From positions 1 to 64,000 of the forward strand of contig NZ_JASJOM010000002.1 in NCBI RefSeq assembly GCF_030271255.1: a DNA stretch of 64,000 nucleotides. Direction: 5' to 3'. The translations under genes and the position numbers were made by a program. Position 1 is the first letter of the stretch. Every line of letters starts with the position of its first letter. This DNA comes from Peribacillus folii. GTDB lineage: Bacteria; Bacillota; Bacilli; Bacillales; DSM-1321. The notes beneath the pieces are model-generated. The model saw only the letters and a program-made list of their open reading frames with translations. It did not search any database and was not told the origin of the DNA. Below are positions 45,305 to 53,718 of this stretch, in pieces.

Positions 45305-46095
45305 ATGAATTTGGAAAAAACCGCAAGATTCGAGCATCGGTTTTGGCTGCAGATCTTGGGGGATCATGCTCGATTCATTCATGAGTCCTTAGCTTCGGTT
45401 GAATTGGAAAATATAGAAGTAGCTTGGGATTTCATTCAAATCTTCGATACTCTTCTTGAAAAGGTAAATAAGGAGGAAATTGCAGGGCTGTCCATTGAGG
45501 CGGAAGAAGAAGCGTTACGGCTTCGGGAATTCAAGTTAAGTCTCATAAAATCCCACTTGGTGGGAAAAATTAAAATTCATCTTTCGCCCTCCTTCATCAA
45601 TCATATGGTGAACGAACTGGATGAATATCTAAAATTACTGCAAGATTTCAACTCCAATCAAACGCCTCCGGTTTTTCATGAGCTTCATCACCATTTGATT
45701 TGGTTATTAGATGCAGCAGGCCATGCAGGGGCCATATCATCCAATATGGATGATGTGGAATAAAGATTAAAAGCGAAGAGTGAACAATATACAGAGCAGT
45801 TTAATGACTTTTATTTAAAAGCAGTCGAAATGCTGGCTATTTACGGACCAATTTGTCCACCTTCCCAGCATTGGAAAAAATGAAAGCGGATGTCACATTG
45901 GAAATGAAATTATTTCAGCATTTCCTTAGTGAATTGGAGGAGCTTGAGCTTAGCGCATAGGCCCTTGGGACGTTTTCTCCATAAATGGCCGATCATATGT
46001 GGCGTGAAGAATGTTATTATTTAATGAAACTCGCTGAATCGACCAACGCAGAGATGCCTGACTGCAATCCAGCCAAACCCAGGGTAGTGGAATAA
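45305..46095 (+). pseudogene. Broken DUF2935 gene
   Basis: An open frame of 152 residues from ATG 45305 (GGAGGTC upstream) shows the DUF2935 start (ARFEHRFWLQILGDHARFI) and ends at TAA 45761. Reading through it the same frame continues with family-like sequence (QYTEQFNDFYLKAVE) and fails near 45845. The frame +1 to it then resumes (TFPALEKMKADVTLEMKLFQ) to TAG 45958. After another stop it continues to the family C-terminal piece DHMWREECYYLMKL, ending at TAA 46093. Total length (about 263 codons) is that of an intact DUF2935 protein. At least three in-frame stops and one frameshift make it a pseudogene. The N-terminal half may still be translated. Confidence 0.85.
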
Positions 46096-46109
46096 AATAA
46101 GCGAAAATC

Positions 46110-46147
46110 AGCCCCTTCAAGATAAGAAAGGGGCTTCAGCGTTTTTT
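46110..46147 (+). terminator. Terminator behind the DUF2935 pseudogene
   Basis: AGCCCCTT pairs with AAGGGGCT, with a T run seven bases further. Confidence 0.65.
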
Positions 46148-46273
46148 GATCGATGCCCCCATTAAGGAGCATATAACCGTGCAAATTGCTGTTTGGAATC
46201 CCTGGCTCGTGCTTATTCAAGTGCTGACAACACACCCAGGCATCCTTATACACCCATCATATCCACATCCTCA

Positions 46274-46300
46274 TAAAAAAACGCCATTGAAGGCGCTCAA
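46274..46300 (-). terminator. Terminator of the small 46320-46475 gene
   Basis: On the reverse strand GCGCC pairs with GGCGT around ttcaat, followed by seven Ts. Confidence 0.7.
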
Positions 46301-46319
46301 CAAAAAAGTTAAAAATGGG

Positions 46320-46475
46320 CTATTTTTCTTTATCGTGAAGACTATCTTCATATTCCGTTTCCAGCATTCCATACAGTCCATTCATCTCTTGTTCATCGGG
46401 GTCTGCCCCAAATTCATTCGTGATTTTTTTCTTTTTTTCATCCAGTTTTTCTTTTTGATCATTTTTCTTATCCAA
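46320..46475 (-). CDS. Small acidic/basic hypothetical protein (51 aa)
   Basis: TTG 46475 with an optimal CGGAGGTGA site starts a 51-residue soluble protein. It has a Lys-rich helical N-terminus (LDKKNDQKEKLDEKKKKI) and an acidic C-terminal half (GADPDEQEMNGLYGMLE). A terminator follows directly. The complete set of signals makes it a real gene. No family is recognised. Confidence 0.7.
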   Translation of the reverse strand: MDKKNDQKEKLDEKKKKITNEFGADPDEQEMNGLYGMLETEYEDSLHDKEK

Positions 46476-46677
46476 ACAGATCACCTCCGATTACTAATAT
46501 TCCTCACCGGCGATACAAATATACTTTCCTGATTGAAAGGAAAGGCAGGGAAAAGCCGACGATGAGAAGAATGGTCCATATTGAGGGTTTAGTCATTTAA
46601 AAGCGATTCTGAATAGTTATTACGCTAGCTTTTTGTTAAACTATGATTATATAAATTAGAGATGATGGAGAGAGAAT

Positions 46678-47325
46678 GTGAAGAAAAAACGGAAAAAATC
46701 AAAGAAGCTTTTTGTTATAATGAGCTTGGTTTTTGCATTTTTGGTCATGAAGCAGATCATGCAAAATCCATTTGAAGGAAATGTATCCACATCTGTGCCC
46801 CCTCTGGATTCTTTCGCAAATGTGAAAAAGTATAGCCCCAACATTCAGGCTGAATTGGAAAAATACGGACTTGAGGAACACACTTCGACATTGATTGCCT
46901 TGATGCAGCAGGAAAGCCGTGGCCGTGGCGGTGATCCCATGCAGTCATCTGAATCGGCTGGGCTTGACCCCAATACCATTACAGACCCAAATGAAAGCAT
47001 AAAGTATGGTGTGAAGCATTTCAGAAGGATCAATGAATATGGCGAAGAAAAGAACGTCGATTTTGCAACGATCATTCAAGCCTATAACATGGGCATCGGG
47101 TATATCGATTACATAGCAAAGAAAGGAGGCAAGCATACGGAAGAGCTTGCCAAGCAATTCTCGATGATCCAGGTGGAAAAGGACCCAGCCCTCTATGATT
47201 GCGGCGGGGACAAGGACAATTTTCGCTATCCATATTGCTACGGGGACTATACGTACAGTGAAAAAGTGACCAAAAACATCGAAGAGCTGGCAGACAGTAT
47301 ATCAGCTCAAGCGGATGGTGAATAA
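46678..47325 (+). CDS. Membrane-anchored lysozyme-like protein
   Basis: The protein has 215 residues: a basic N-terminus and one membrane helix (about 10-26), then a lysozyme-like fold of the PF13702 type. The catalytic glutamate is expected in ALMQQESRGRGGDPMQSSE, followed by SIKYGVKHF and FATIIQAYNMGIGYIDY, as in the N-terminal domain of CwlT. It would cut peptidoglycan glycan strands outside the membrane. The start is GTG 46678 behind GGAGAG. It is a single gene with a shared terminator. Confidence 0.82.
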   Translation: MKKKRKKSKKLFVIMSLVFAFLVMKQIMQNPFEGNVSTSVPPLDSFANVKKYSPNIQAELEKYGLEEHTSTLIALMQQESRGRGGDPMQSSESAGLDPNTITDPNESIKYGVKHFRRINEYGEEKNVDFATIIQAYNMGIGYIDYIAKKGGKHTEELAKQFSMIQVEKDPALYDCGGDKDNFRYPYCYGDYTYSEKVTKNIEELADSISAQADGE

Positions 47326-47328
47326 AGG

Positions 47329-47358
47329 AAACCTGCCAAATTCATGGCAGGTTTTTTC
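47329..47358. terminator. Bidirectional terminator
   Basis: AAACCTGCCA pairs with TGGCAGGTTT. It sits between the convergent lysozyme and DUF402 genes. Confidence 0.8.
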
Positions 47359-47360
47359 AT

Positions 47361-47903
47361 TTATTCCTCACTCAATAAGGGAAGGAGAGATCCATGTTTA
47401 TAGACATGTTCTGATGGTAGGATGATTTGGGCAAGCAGGTCATCGATAGAATCCAATAACTCGCCCAAAGCTTGTTGGACCGAGCCATTTTCGAAAACAT
47501 CCAAAGGGACTGGGAGTTCGTCTTCATCCAAGATAAACCGGTTGCCGTCCGGGAGGACCAATATATCGAGGATCAGATCTTCAAAAGTCACCATCTTAAC
47601 GAGGAAGGAGGTATTTTTGACCAGATTGAAATAAGCACCTAAATATATTCCCTGCTTGTTTCTCCATATGTACAAATTATATGGGCGATTCCGCCAATAA
47701 TGGGCAATCGTATAACACCCTTTTGAGATGGTCAATTCAGATTTAGGTGTATACATCGTGAAGGAATCGGTGATTTCGTGAAAAAGAACAACTTCATCGT
47801 CAGTCGCCTTTAACAAGAAGCAATGATGATCGACTAGCGTAGAGTCGTATCGGATCTTCCTTTCAATCATTTCATCACGGCGAAACATGGCAGATCCTAT
47901 CAT
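47361..47903 (-). CDS. DUF402 domain protein
   Basis: This is a 180-residue cytosolic protein with the DUF402 (YgaC/FAU-1-like) pattern: TMYTPKSELTISKGCY, YLGAYFNLVKN and DLILDILVLPDG followed by DEDEL. Members bind or hydrolyse nucleoside phosphates in Gram-positive bacteria, with conserved acidic metal ligands like those seen here. ATG 47903 has AAAGGTGG; the upstream in-frame start overlaps this site. Confidence 0.75.
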   Translation of the reverse strand: MIGSAMFRRDEMIERKIRYDSTLVDHHCFLLKATDDEVVLFHEITDSFTMYTPKSELTISKGCYTIAHYWRNRPYNLYIWRNKQGIYLGAYFNLVKNTSFLVKMVTFEDLILDILVLPDGNRFILDEDELPVPLDVFENGSVQQALGELLDSIDDLLAQIILPSEHVYKHGSLLPLLSEE

Positions 47904-48028
47904 AAGTACCACCTTTCATCATTCTCCTTTTCATGCGATTTGGATCATGTATATCCACATGACCTAATACTTACTCGTTACTATAAAAGATCAAAAAAAG
48001 AAGATAGGAACGCAAAAAATAATTATGG

Positions 48029-48066
48029 AACCTAATTTCCCTTAAACACTTATGGGAAATTAGGTT
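48029..48066 (-). terminator. Terminator of the VOC gene
   Basis: AACCTAATTTCCC pairs with GGGAAATTAGGTT around a 12-base loop, just behind the reverse-strand gene ending at 48081. Confidence 0.8.
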
Positions 48067-48080
48067 CTGGCTTCACCAGC

Positions 48081-48581
48081 TTATTCGTTTAACGCTTGCT
48101 TTAATGTATTTATATCAATTTTTTTCATTTGATACAATGCTGTCATTACTCTTGCTGATCTTTCAGGATCGGGATCGTTGATCATATCGGTAATATGTTC
48201 AGGGATGATCTGCCAGGAGACTCCAAAACGATCCTTCAGCCAGCCGCACGCTTGGGCTTTTTCCTCTCCGCCTTCGGATAGTTTATCCCAATAATAGTCG
48301 ACTTCTTCTTGAGAGCGGCAATGGATGATGAAGGATATCGCCTCAGTGAATTGGAATTGCGGCCCGCCGTTCAATGCCACGAATGTCTGTCCCTCCAGTT
48401 CGAATTCAATTGTCATTACCTTGCCCTCGGACATTCCGTGGATTTCCTGACCTATGCTTCCATAGTAAGTGATCCTGCCAATCTTCGAATTCTCGAAAAT
48501 GCACGTGTAAAAGGTTGCCGCTTCCTCAGCTTGAGAATCGAACCATAAATTTGTTGCAATTTTTTGGAGTTTTTTTTTCAT
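48081..48581 (-). CDS. VOC family protein, PhnB-like (3-demethylubiquinone-type)
   Basis: This is a 166-residue vicinal-oxygen-chelate fold protein of the PhnB type: NLWFDSQAEEAATFYTCIF, GQTFVALNGGPQF, FIIHCRSQEEVDYYWDKL and GVSWQIIPEHI. Most of these are of unknown function despite old annotations as demethylases. ATG 48581 with AAGGGAG is the start; the longer frame to 48695 lacks one. Probably acquired or kept as part of a small-molecule resistance or stress set with its neighbours. Confidence 0.82.
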   Translation of the reverse strand: MKKKLQKIATNLWFDSQAEEAATFYTCIFENSKIGRITYYGSIGQEIHGMSEGKVMTIEFELEGQTFVALNGGPQFQFTEAISFIIHCRSQEEVDYYWDKLSEGGEEKAQACGWLKDRFGVSWQIIPEHITDMINDPDPERSARVMTALYQMKKIDINTLKQALNE

Positions 48582-48723
48582 CGTATTCTCCCTTTCATAT
48601 ATGGCTGGAGGCCAAAGGGTAGATCTGCAAACATGACAGCCTTGACATGAAAGCAAAAAGAAGATACAGAGATGCTTTCCGCGATAGGACCGCACACCAT
48701 ATCCCCCTTTACATATGCAGGTA

Positions 48724-49137
48724 TCAGCTGCCAGTATTGAATTGCCAATTGATTCCGAACTTATCCGTTACTTGACCGTATAATTTACTCCAAAACGTTT
48801 CTTGAAGCTCCATCCCGACCGTACCGCCTGCTTTTAGACTATGAAAGATTGACTGGATTTCTTCTAAATTATCGGAAACGAATGCCAGGCTTATATTGTT
48901 TCCTTCAATAAAAGGCATACCAGGAAACACATCGGAAAACATGATATTGCTTCCGCCAATATTCAACCTTGCGTGCATCACTAGATTTTTAGCTTCCTCC
49001 GGAAGTTCAAATTCAGGGTTTGGCGGGGTTTCCCCAAAGGTCATGAAGTTGGTTGCTTCCGTTCCAAAGACCTCGGCATAAAACTTTACCGCTTCACGGC
49101 AATTTCCATTAAAATTAAGATAGGCATCAACTGACAT
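48724..49137 (-). CDS. VOC family protein, PhnB-like
   Basis: This is a 137-residue PhnB-like VOC protein (YLNFNGNCREAVKFYAEVF, GGSNIMFSDVFPG, DKFGINWQF). It is a different branch from the preceding one and is transcribed in the same direction. Start ATG 49137 follows AAAGGAG. The metal-binding residues are not conserved in the usual glyoxalase way, so enzyme activity is uncertain. Confidence 0.82.
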   Translation of the reverse strand: MSVDAYLNFNGNCREAVKFYAEVFGTEATNFMTFGETPPNPEFELPEEAKNLVMHARLNIGGSNIMFSDVFPGMPFIEGNNISLAFVSDNLEEIQSIFHSLKAGGTVGMELQETFWSKLYGQVTDKFGINWQFNTGS

Positions 49138-49217
49138 TTATGTCACTCCTTTAGTTTTTCATTTTATGGATTGTGAAATCTATAGACAGTTCGTTTCCCG
49201 GAAATTTTACGATCATC

Positions 49218-49685
49218 TTAATCTCTTTCGAAAAATTCAGGCGGTTCAATACCTAGTACCCTTAAATAGATAAAACCTTGCCCTCTGTGATGGATCTCAT
49301 TTTCCAAGCCATATTGGAGCCTTGAAAAGTGGCTTTGTGATGGTCCGAAGAAAGGATCCTTTTCCACTACCTCAAGTGTTTCCTCGGTAATTTCCTGCCA
49401 AAGTCTCCGTGTATCATCCCTTATGGCTTCACAGGCTGATATCAATGCCTCTTTTGTTGAAATGCTTGCAAATGAATCTTGGAATTCCCATACATTACGT
49501 GCAATCCCGCGAACATAAGCACGCTCGATGTTCATGATTTCTTTTATCATTTCTGCGAAAGGACGAAGCTTATCAGCCGGTGTAAAATGAAATAACTCCT
49601 CCTCAGGAAAAGCTTCCACCACCCGCATGGTCAATCTTCTATTACCTTCCAATATCTCTAATAAATCGGTCTTCGATAGTACCAT
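49218..49685 (-). CDS. DinB family protein
   Basis: This is a 155-residue four-helix DinB/YfiT-like protein. The likely metal-binding histidines are in ENEIHHRGQGF near the C-terminus. A third would be expected in helix 2 (AEMIKEIMNIE), where no His is seen, so metal binding may be incomplete. Some DinB proteins are thiol transferases using bacillithiol. ATG 49685 with GGGAGTG is the start. Confidence 0.78.
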   Translation of the reverse strand: MVLSKTDLLEILEGNRRLTMRVVEAFPEEELFHFTPADKLRPFAEMIKEIMNIERAYVRGIARNVWEFQDSFASISTKEALISACEAIRDDTRRLWQEITEETLEVVEKDPFFGPSQSHFSRLQYGLENEIHHRGQGFIYLRVLGIEPPEFFERD

Positions 49686-49918
49686 CAATTCTCACTCCCT
49701 TGGTAATTAGTCTGTATACATGTTCTGTGCTTAATCGAAATATCCTGCAAATTCCACCATACAAAAAATAGTTATTATATAATCTACTGAAATTTATTTA
49801 GTGATAAAGTTATTTGCAGATAATGGTCCTAATATTTGGTATAATCATGAAGGGGGTAGATCATTCAAACGCTTAAGAATGCTGCAACTAACAAAACGTA
49901 GGAAATGGAGCGGTGCAC

Positions 49919-50296
49919 ATGATCGATAAAGTAGGCCAAATTATGCTATATGTTAATGACCAGGATGAGTGCAGGAAATTCTGGACGGAAAAAGTGGGCT
50001 TCAACGTAGTCTCAGATGAGGATAATGGACATCTAAGATGGATTGAATTGGCACCGACGAGAGAAGCGCAAACGAGCATCATCCTGCACAATAAGGAATT
50101 GATCGCTAAGATGCAGCCCGAATTGACCCTTCACACTCCTTCGTTAATGTTTTTTTCGGATGACCTTGAAGCCTTGTATAAAGAATTTTTGAATAAAAAT
50201 ATTAAAGTCGGGGATATGGTTACGATGCCTACAGGAAAAGTATTCAATTTTGCCGACAACGAAGATAATTACTTTGCCGTCATGGAAAGAAACTGA
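49919..50296 (+). CDS. VOC family protein (glyoxalase/bleomycin-resistance type)
   Basis: This is a 125-residue protein with the paired beta-alpha-beta-beta-beta modules of the VOC fold: GQIMLYVNDQDECRKFWTEK, HLRWIELAP and FADNEDNYFAVME. ATG 49919 follows GGAG at eight bases. The upstream region has an extended -10 TGGTATAAT (about 49838-49846). Substrate unknown. Confidence 0.8.
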   Translation: MIDKVGQIMLYVNDQDECRKFWTEKVGFNVVSDEDNGHLRWIELAPTREAQTSIILHNKELIAKMQPELTLHTPSLMFFSDDLEALYKEFLNKNIKVGDMVTMPTGKVFNFADNEDNYFAVMERN

Positions 50297-50313
50297 TTCA
50301 AAAATGAATCTTC

Positions 50314-50347
50314 AAAACGACTAAAAGCTCCCTTTTTAGTCGTTTTG
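50314..50347. terminator. Bidirectional terminator
   Basis: AAAACGACTAAAA pairs with TTTTAGTCGTTTT between convergent genes. Confidence 0.82.
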
Positions 50348-50366
50348 ATAGACAAAATTATCGGTT

Positions 50367-50687
50367 TCAATCTGCAGGCGTTGGTCCAGGGGCAAGCCCT
50401 GAGCTTTCGACTGTCATGATCGGTCGGATGGCGATGTCTCCATTCACGTATAATTGACACGATAACCGGAGCTGGTCTTCGATACCCTTTTCCTCAAAGG
50501 ATTTTTTTTCTTCCTTCGTCACTTCGGCAAAATCACCCGCCAGTATCTCTACCCTGCATGTCGTGCACTTTGCTTTTCCGCCACATCGATGAAGAATATG
50601 TACCCCGTTATCTTCGAGTGCCAAGACCAACTTCTTACCCATTTCGACTTCAAACGTCCCCCAGTCATAAACCGTTACATAAGGCAA
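50367..50687 (-). CDS. [2Fe-2S] ferredoxin
   Basis: This is a 106-residue plant-type ferredoxin. The cluster ligands follow the pattern CGGKAKCTTC (C-X5-C-X2-C) plus a distant Cys in LRLSCQLYV. It carries electrons for an oxygenase or other redox enzyme that is not in the window. TTG 50687 with AGGTGG is the likely start; GTG 50699 overlaps the site. Confidence 0.85.
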   Translation of the reverse strand: MPYVTVYDWGTFEVEMGKKLVLALEDNGVHILHRCGGKAKCTTCRVEILAGDFAEVTKEEKKSFEEKGIEDQLRLSCQLYVNGDIAIRPIMTVESSGLAPGPTPAD

Positions 50688-50927
50688 TTTAAATTCCACC
50701 TAACTTTATCAGATTTCCACCAAACGACCTTGCCGATATCACTACTTATTGTTCCCGTATCCTCTGAAAAAAATGTGGTGTTCATGCTGAAGGATGATGA
50801 AAAGAAGGCTAGGAGTATCCCATGTGCCAGGCATCGTCTCATTGGATGAATAAATCGGCAGCTTGAAGACAAACAATAATCACATACTACTAGCAATTAC
50901 ATTGTGAAGTGGAAGGGAGGCGTAGCT

Positions 50928-51548
50928 GTGAAGAATGGAAATTGCGATTTTTCACCTATGAAACAAATGTTGAAAGAGGATATTCGCCAAGTAATAGCGG
51001 CATTAGAGCAGAACCTGGAGGCCATGGGTAATGAAAATGAATGTCTGCTTGGGAATTTTGAAAAAATCAAGGAAAGGTTTGCTTCCATAGATATGAAAGC
51101 TGCGACTTTTTATTTAAATTGCTATTTATCTCCCTTTACGGACAAATATCCGGAATTAACGCAATGTGTACAAAATTTATCCGACCGCAGACATGGTGGA
51201 TTGATTGTGATCGAACGGCAGGATTCACTGGAACCCTTCATTCAACCGGGTATTTCCGTAGGAGCAGAATTGACCCACGCTTTATTGGAGTCGATTTTTT
51301 TTCCTGGAAACCCGCTTCATGATGGTGCCGTGCTGGTGAGCCATAACCTCATCGCTTCAGCGGCAAATGTTCTTCCGCTCTCGGCAAGATCCTCTGGAAG
51401 CAAAAAACTGGGAACACGTCATAGGGCGGCACTAGGATTGACTGAGCGAAGTGATGCCCTTGTGTTGGTTGTATCCGAGGAAACGGGCCGGGTTTCCTTT
51501 GCATTAAATGGGAATCTATATCCCATCAATAATCATGGGCCCCATTAA
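50928..51548 (+). CDS. cdaS: CdaS-type diadenylate cyclase
   Basis: CdaS makes c-di-AMP from ATP during sporulation. The protein has 206 residues (207 in B. subtilis), no membrane segment, an N-terminal helical regulatory part (1-60) and a DAC domain with the catalytic DGA (NPLHDGAVLV) and the RHR motif (GTRHRAALG). GTG 50928 with GGGAGG is the start. It stands alone, unlike cdaA, which pairs with cdaR and glmM; together with size this points to CdaS. Confidence 0.88.
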   Translation: MKNGNCDFSPMKQMLKEDIRQVIAALEQNLEAMGNENECLLGNFEKIKERFASIDMKAATFYLNCYLSPFTDKYPELTQCVQNLSDRRHGGLIVIERQDSLEPFIQPGISVGAELTHALLESIFFPGNPLHDGAVLVSHNLIASAANVLPLSARSSGSKKLGTRHRAALGLTERSDALVLVVSEETGRVSFALNGNLYPINNHGPH

Positions 51549-51608
51549 AAATCCCCTGGTTCATCATACACTCAGTTTTACACCGAGTCATTCATAGCGT
51601 ATTTATTG

Positions 51609-51637
51609 ACCCGGTCATTTTTTACCGGGTTTTTGGT
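51609..51637 (+). terminator. Terminator of cdaS
   Basis: ACCCGGT pairs with ACCGGGT, followed by Ts. Confidence 0.78.
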
Positions 51638-51716
51638 TGCTTTTTATATAAAAAAAGGCATATGATAAATGAGGAGATTCAATCAGATAAGTTATAAAAC
51701 GAAAGAGGCTTTTTAC

Positions 51717-52463
51717 ATGATAACTATTAAAAGTGAACGAGAAATACAATTAATGCATGAAGCGGGAAAACTTCTTGCTGCGACGCATAGAGAAATCGCT
51801 AACATGATCAAACCGGGGATCACAACTTGGGAAATCGAGGAATTTGTCGACAAATTCCTTGCAGAGCACGGCGCGACGCCGGAGCAAAAAGGCTATAATG
51901 GATATAAGTACGCAACATGCGCATCTGTGAATGATGTAATTTGCCACGGCTTCCCGCAAAAGAAAGCCTTGAAAGAGGGAGACATCGTAACGATTGACAT
52001 GGTCGTGAACCTTAATGGAGGGTTGGCGGATTCCGCTTGGACCTATGCTGTCGGTCAGGTATCGGAAGAGGCACAGCGCTTGATGGATGTAACCAAGAAT
52101 GCATTATATAGAGGGATAGAAGTTGCCCGGGCAGGAAATCGCCTAGGAGATATCGGGCATGCCATCCAATCCTATGCAGAGGGTGAAAAGTTTTCCGTTG
52201 TCCGCGACTTCACAGGGCACGGAATCGGGAAAACGATGCATGAAGACCCAACCGTCCTGCACTATGGGAAACCGGGTAAGGGCGCTCGATTGAAAGAAGG
52301 CATGGTCATCACGATCGAGCCTATGCTGAATGCCGGCACTTGGCATATGAAAATGGACCAAGACGGCTGGACGGCAAGAACGGCAGATGGAAAGCTATCC
52401 GCCCAATATGAACATACACTCGTCATCACAAAAGAAGAGCCAATCATCTTAACTGAACAGTAA
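51717..52463 (+). CDS. mapB: Type I methionine aminopeptidase
   Basis: This 248-residue enzyme removes the initiator methionine. The five metal ligands are visible: Asp in TIDMVVNL, Asp in LADSAW, His in GHGIGKTMHE, Glu in TIEPMLN and Glu in QYEHTL. Length and lack of the N-terminal zinc extension match the second Bacillus enzyme (YflG/MapB) rather than the essential one beside the ribosomal genes. ATG 51717 has AAAGAGG upstream. Confidence 0.88.
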   Translation: MITIKSEREIQLMHEAGKLLAATHREIANMIKPGITTWEIEEFVDKFLAEHGATPEQKGYNGYKYATCASVNDVICHGFPQKKALKEGDIVTIDMVVNLNGGLADSAWTYAVGQVSEEAQRLMDVTKNALYRGIEVARAGNRLGDIGHAIQSYAEGEKFSVVRDFTGHGIGKTMHEDPTVLHYGKPGKGARLKEGMVITIEPMLNAGTWHMKMDQDGWTARTADGKLSAQYEHTLVITKEEPIILTEQ

Positions 52464-52470
52464 GTAAAAA

Positions 52471-52512
52471 CGACGGACCCGAACAGAAGTGTTTCGGTCC
52501 GTCTTTTTTTTT
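52471..52512 (+). terminator. Terminator of mapB
   Basis: GACGGACCCGAA pairs with TTCGGTCCGTC, followed by a run of Ts. Confidence 0.85.
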
Positions 52513-52854
52513 TGCTTGAATTGTCACCGCAGTCCCGACTTAAATAATAATGCCATGGACCGGAACAGAGTGACGACTATCATTGGAAGAAAGAGTATCT
52601 ATGATTGATAAAGATGAAACCAGCGTCTTTAAAGTCATAGCACTATGAATGAGAAATCAATATGATTTTCATTATATGAAATTAACATATTATCTCACAA
52701 GCATCCTCGTCAGAATATTTAGAATCTCTACGTCCCTTCATGTGTCGAAGCATGAATATTCGATGCAGGCAGTTAAGCATTAAAAACTTTACTATTATGT
52801 GGCAGCACAGGATAATAAGGGAGATACAAGAAATGATTAAAGGGGGTTTTGGCA
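52513..52854. other. Intergenic region, no gene
   Basis: AT-rich, 342 bp. No reading frame with start signals on either strand. Confidence 0.45.
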
Positions 52855-53607
52855 GTGAAAAAAGGAGAAAAACCGTCAGCAACGGTAGAATCGGTCGGAT
52901 TGAGCCAGCGGGAATTTTTAACGATTTTTTTGCTCCATTCCTTGAAATTGAGGGCAAATTATCCAAGGGCAATTCATCAAGACCTGAAAAATATGTTTAC
53001 CGGGAAAGTGCATAGTTATGACTATTTATGTAAAATATCGAATATGCTTGTAGAATCCAATCATTTATCACTCTACACCCATAAGGGCAGAAATTATTAT
53101 CAGATTACCGAAAAAGGCAAAGAGCTTTATGCATGGTATCAAGAGCATTTCCTTGTCCGGTTTTCGGAGGTGAAAAAGGTCATTGACCGGTTCATGTTCG
53201 ATTTGCGGGGATCAGGTGAAAATCCCCCGGTTCTGAACGAACTTCCTGAAGAATATCGGTCGTACTTCTCGAAAATAATATCAGTGAAGGATCTTGTTCG
53301 GTACATTACCTTAAAAGCGGCTTTCACGAAGAAGCCGATTTATATGGGGGAAATTGGCGAACTGCTCAAAAACCAATTCGGCTGGATTGCATCAAATGGG
53401 TATTTATACGATTTATCTCACGAAATGGAAGAGAACGGTCTTCTTGTGGGAAGGTGGGAAAGTGAGAAACGGACAAAACGTTATTTGCGCATTACGGACG
53501 AGGGACAGCATCATTATAAACAAATTGCTGATTCGGCCGCCTATCAAGTGCAGGAAATCCAAAAATACATGGCAAGCGTCGTGATGTTCTTAAGAGAAAG
53601 TTCATGA
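52855..53607 (+). CDS. Regulator with two PadR-like winged-helix domains
   Basis: This is a 250-residue soluble protein. Two parts each look like a winged helix: residues about 18-92 (EFLTIFLLHSL...YYQITEKGKELY) and about 140-235 (KPIYMGEIGELL...RYLRITDEGQHHY), both ending in the PadR-like ITxxGxxxY wing. PadR-family regulators normally carry one. The GTG 52855 has AAAGGGGG eight bases upstream. The GTPase gene that follows 111 bases later may share its regulation. Ligand and target are unknown. Confidence 0.6.
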   Translation: MKKGEKPSATVESVGLSQREFLTIFLLHSLKLRANYPRAIHQDLKNMFTGKVHSYDYLCKISNMLVESNHLSLYTHKGRNYYQITEKGKELYAWYQEHFLVRFSEVKKVIDRFMFDLRGSGENPPVLNELPEEYRSYFSKIISVKDLVRYITLKAAFTKKPIYMGEIGELLKNQFGWIASNGYLYDLSHEMEENGLLVGRWESEKRTKRYLRITDEGQHHYKQIADSAAYQVQEIQKYMASVVMFLRESS

Positions 53608-53718
53608 AGAATCGAAAGCGCACCCCTTACCGTTGTCAGGAAGATTCAAATTAGATGCTTATCTTGAATCATGCAAGGGTAAAAGAATCTAAAAAACTCT
53701 TATCAGGGGGAATGGAGC

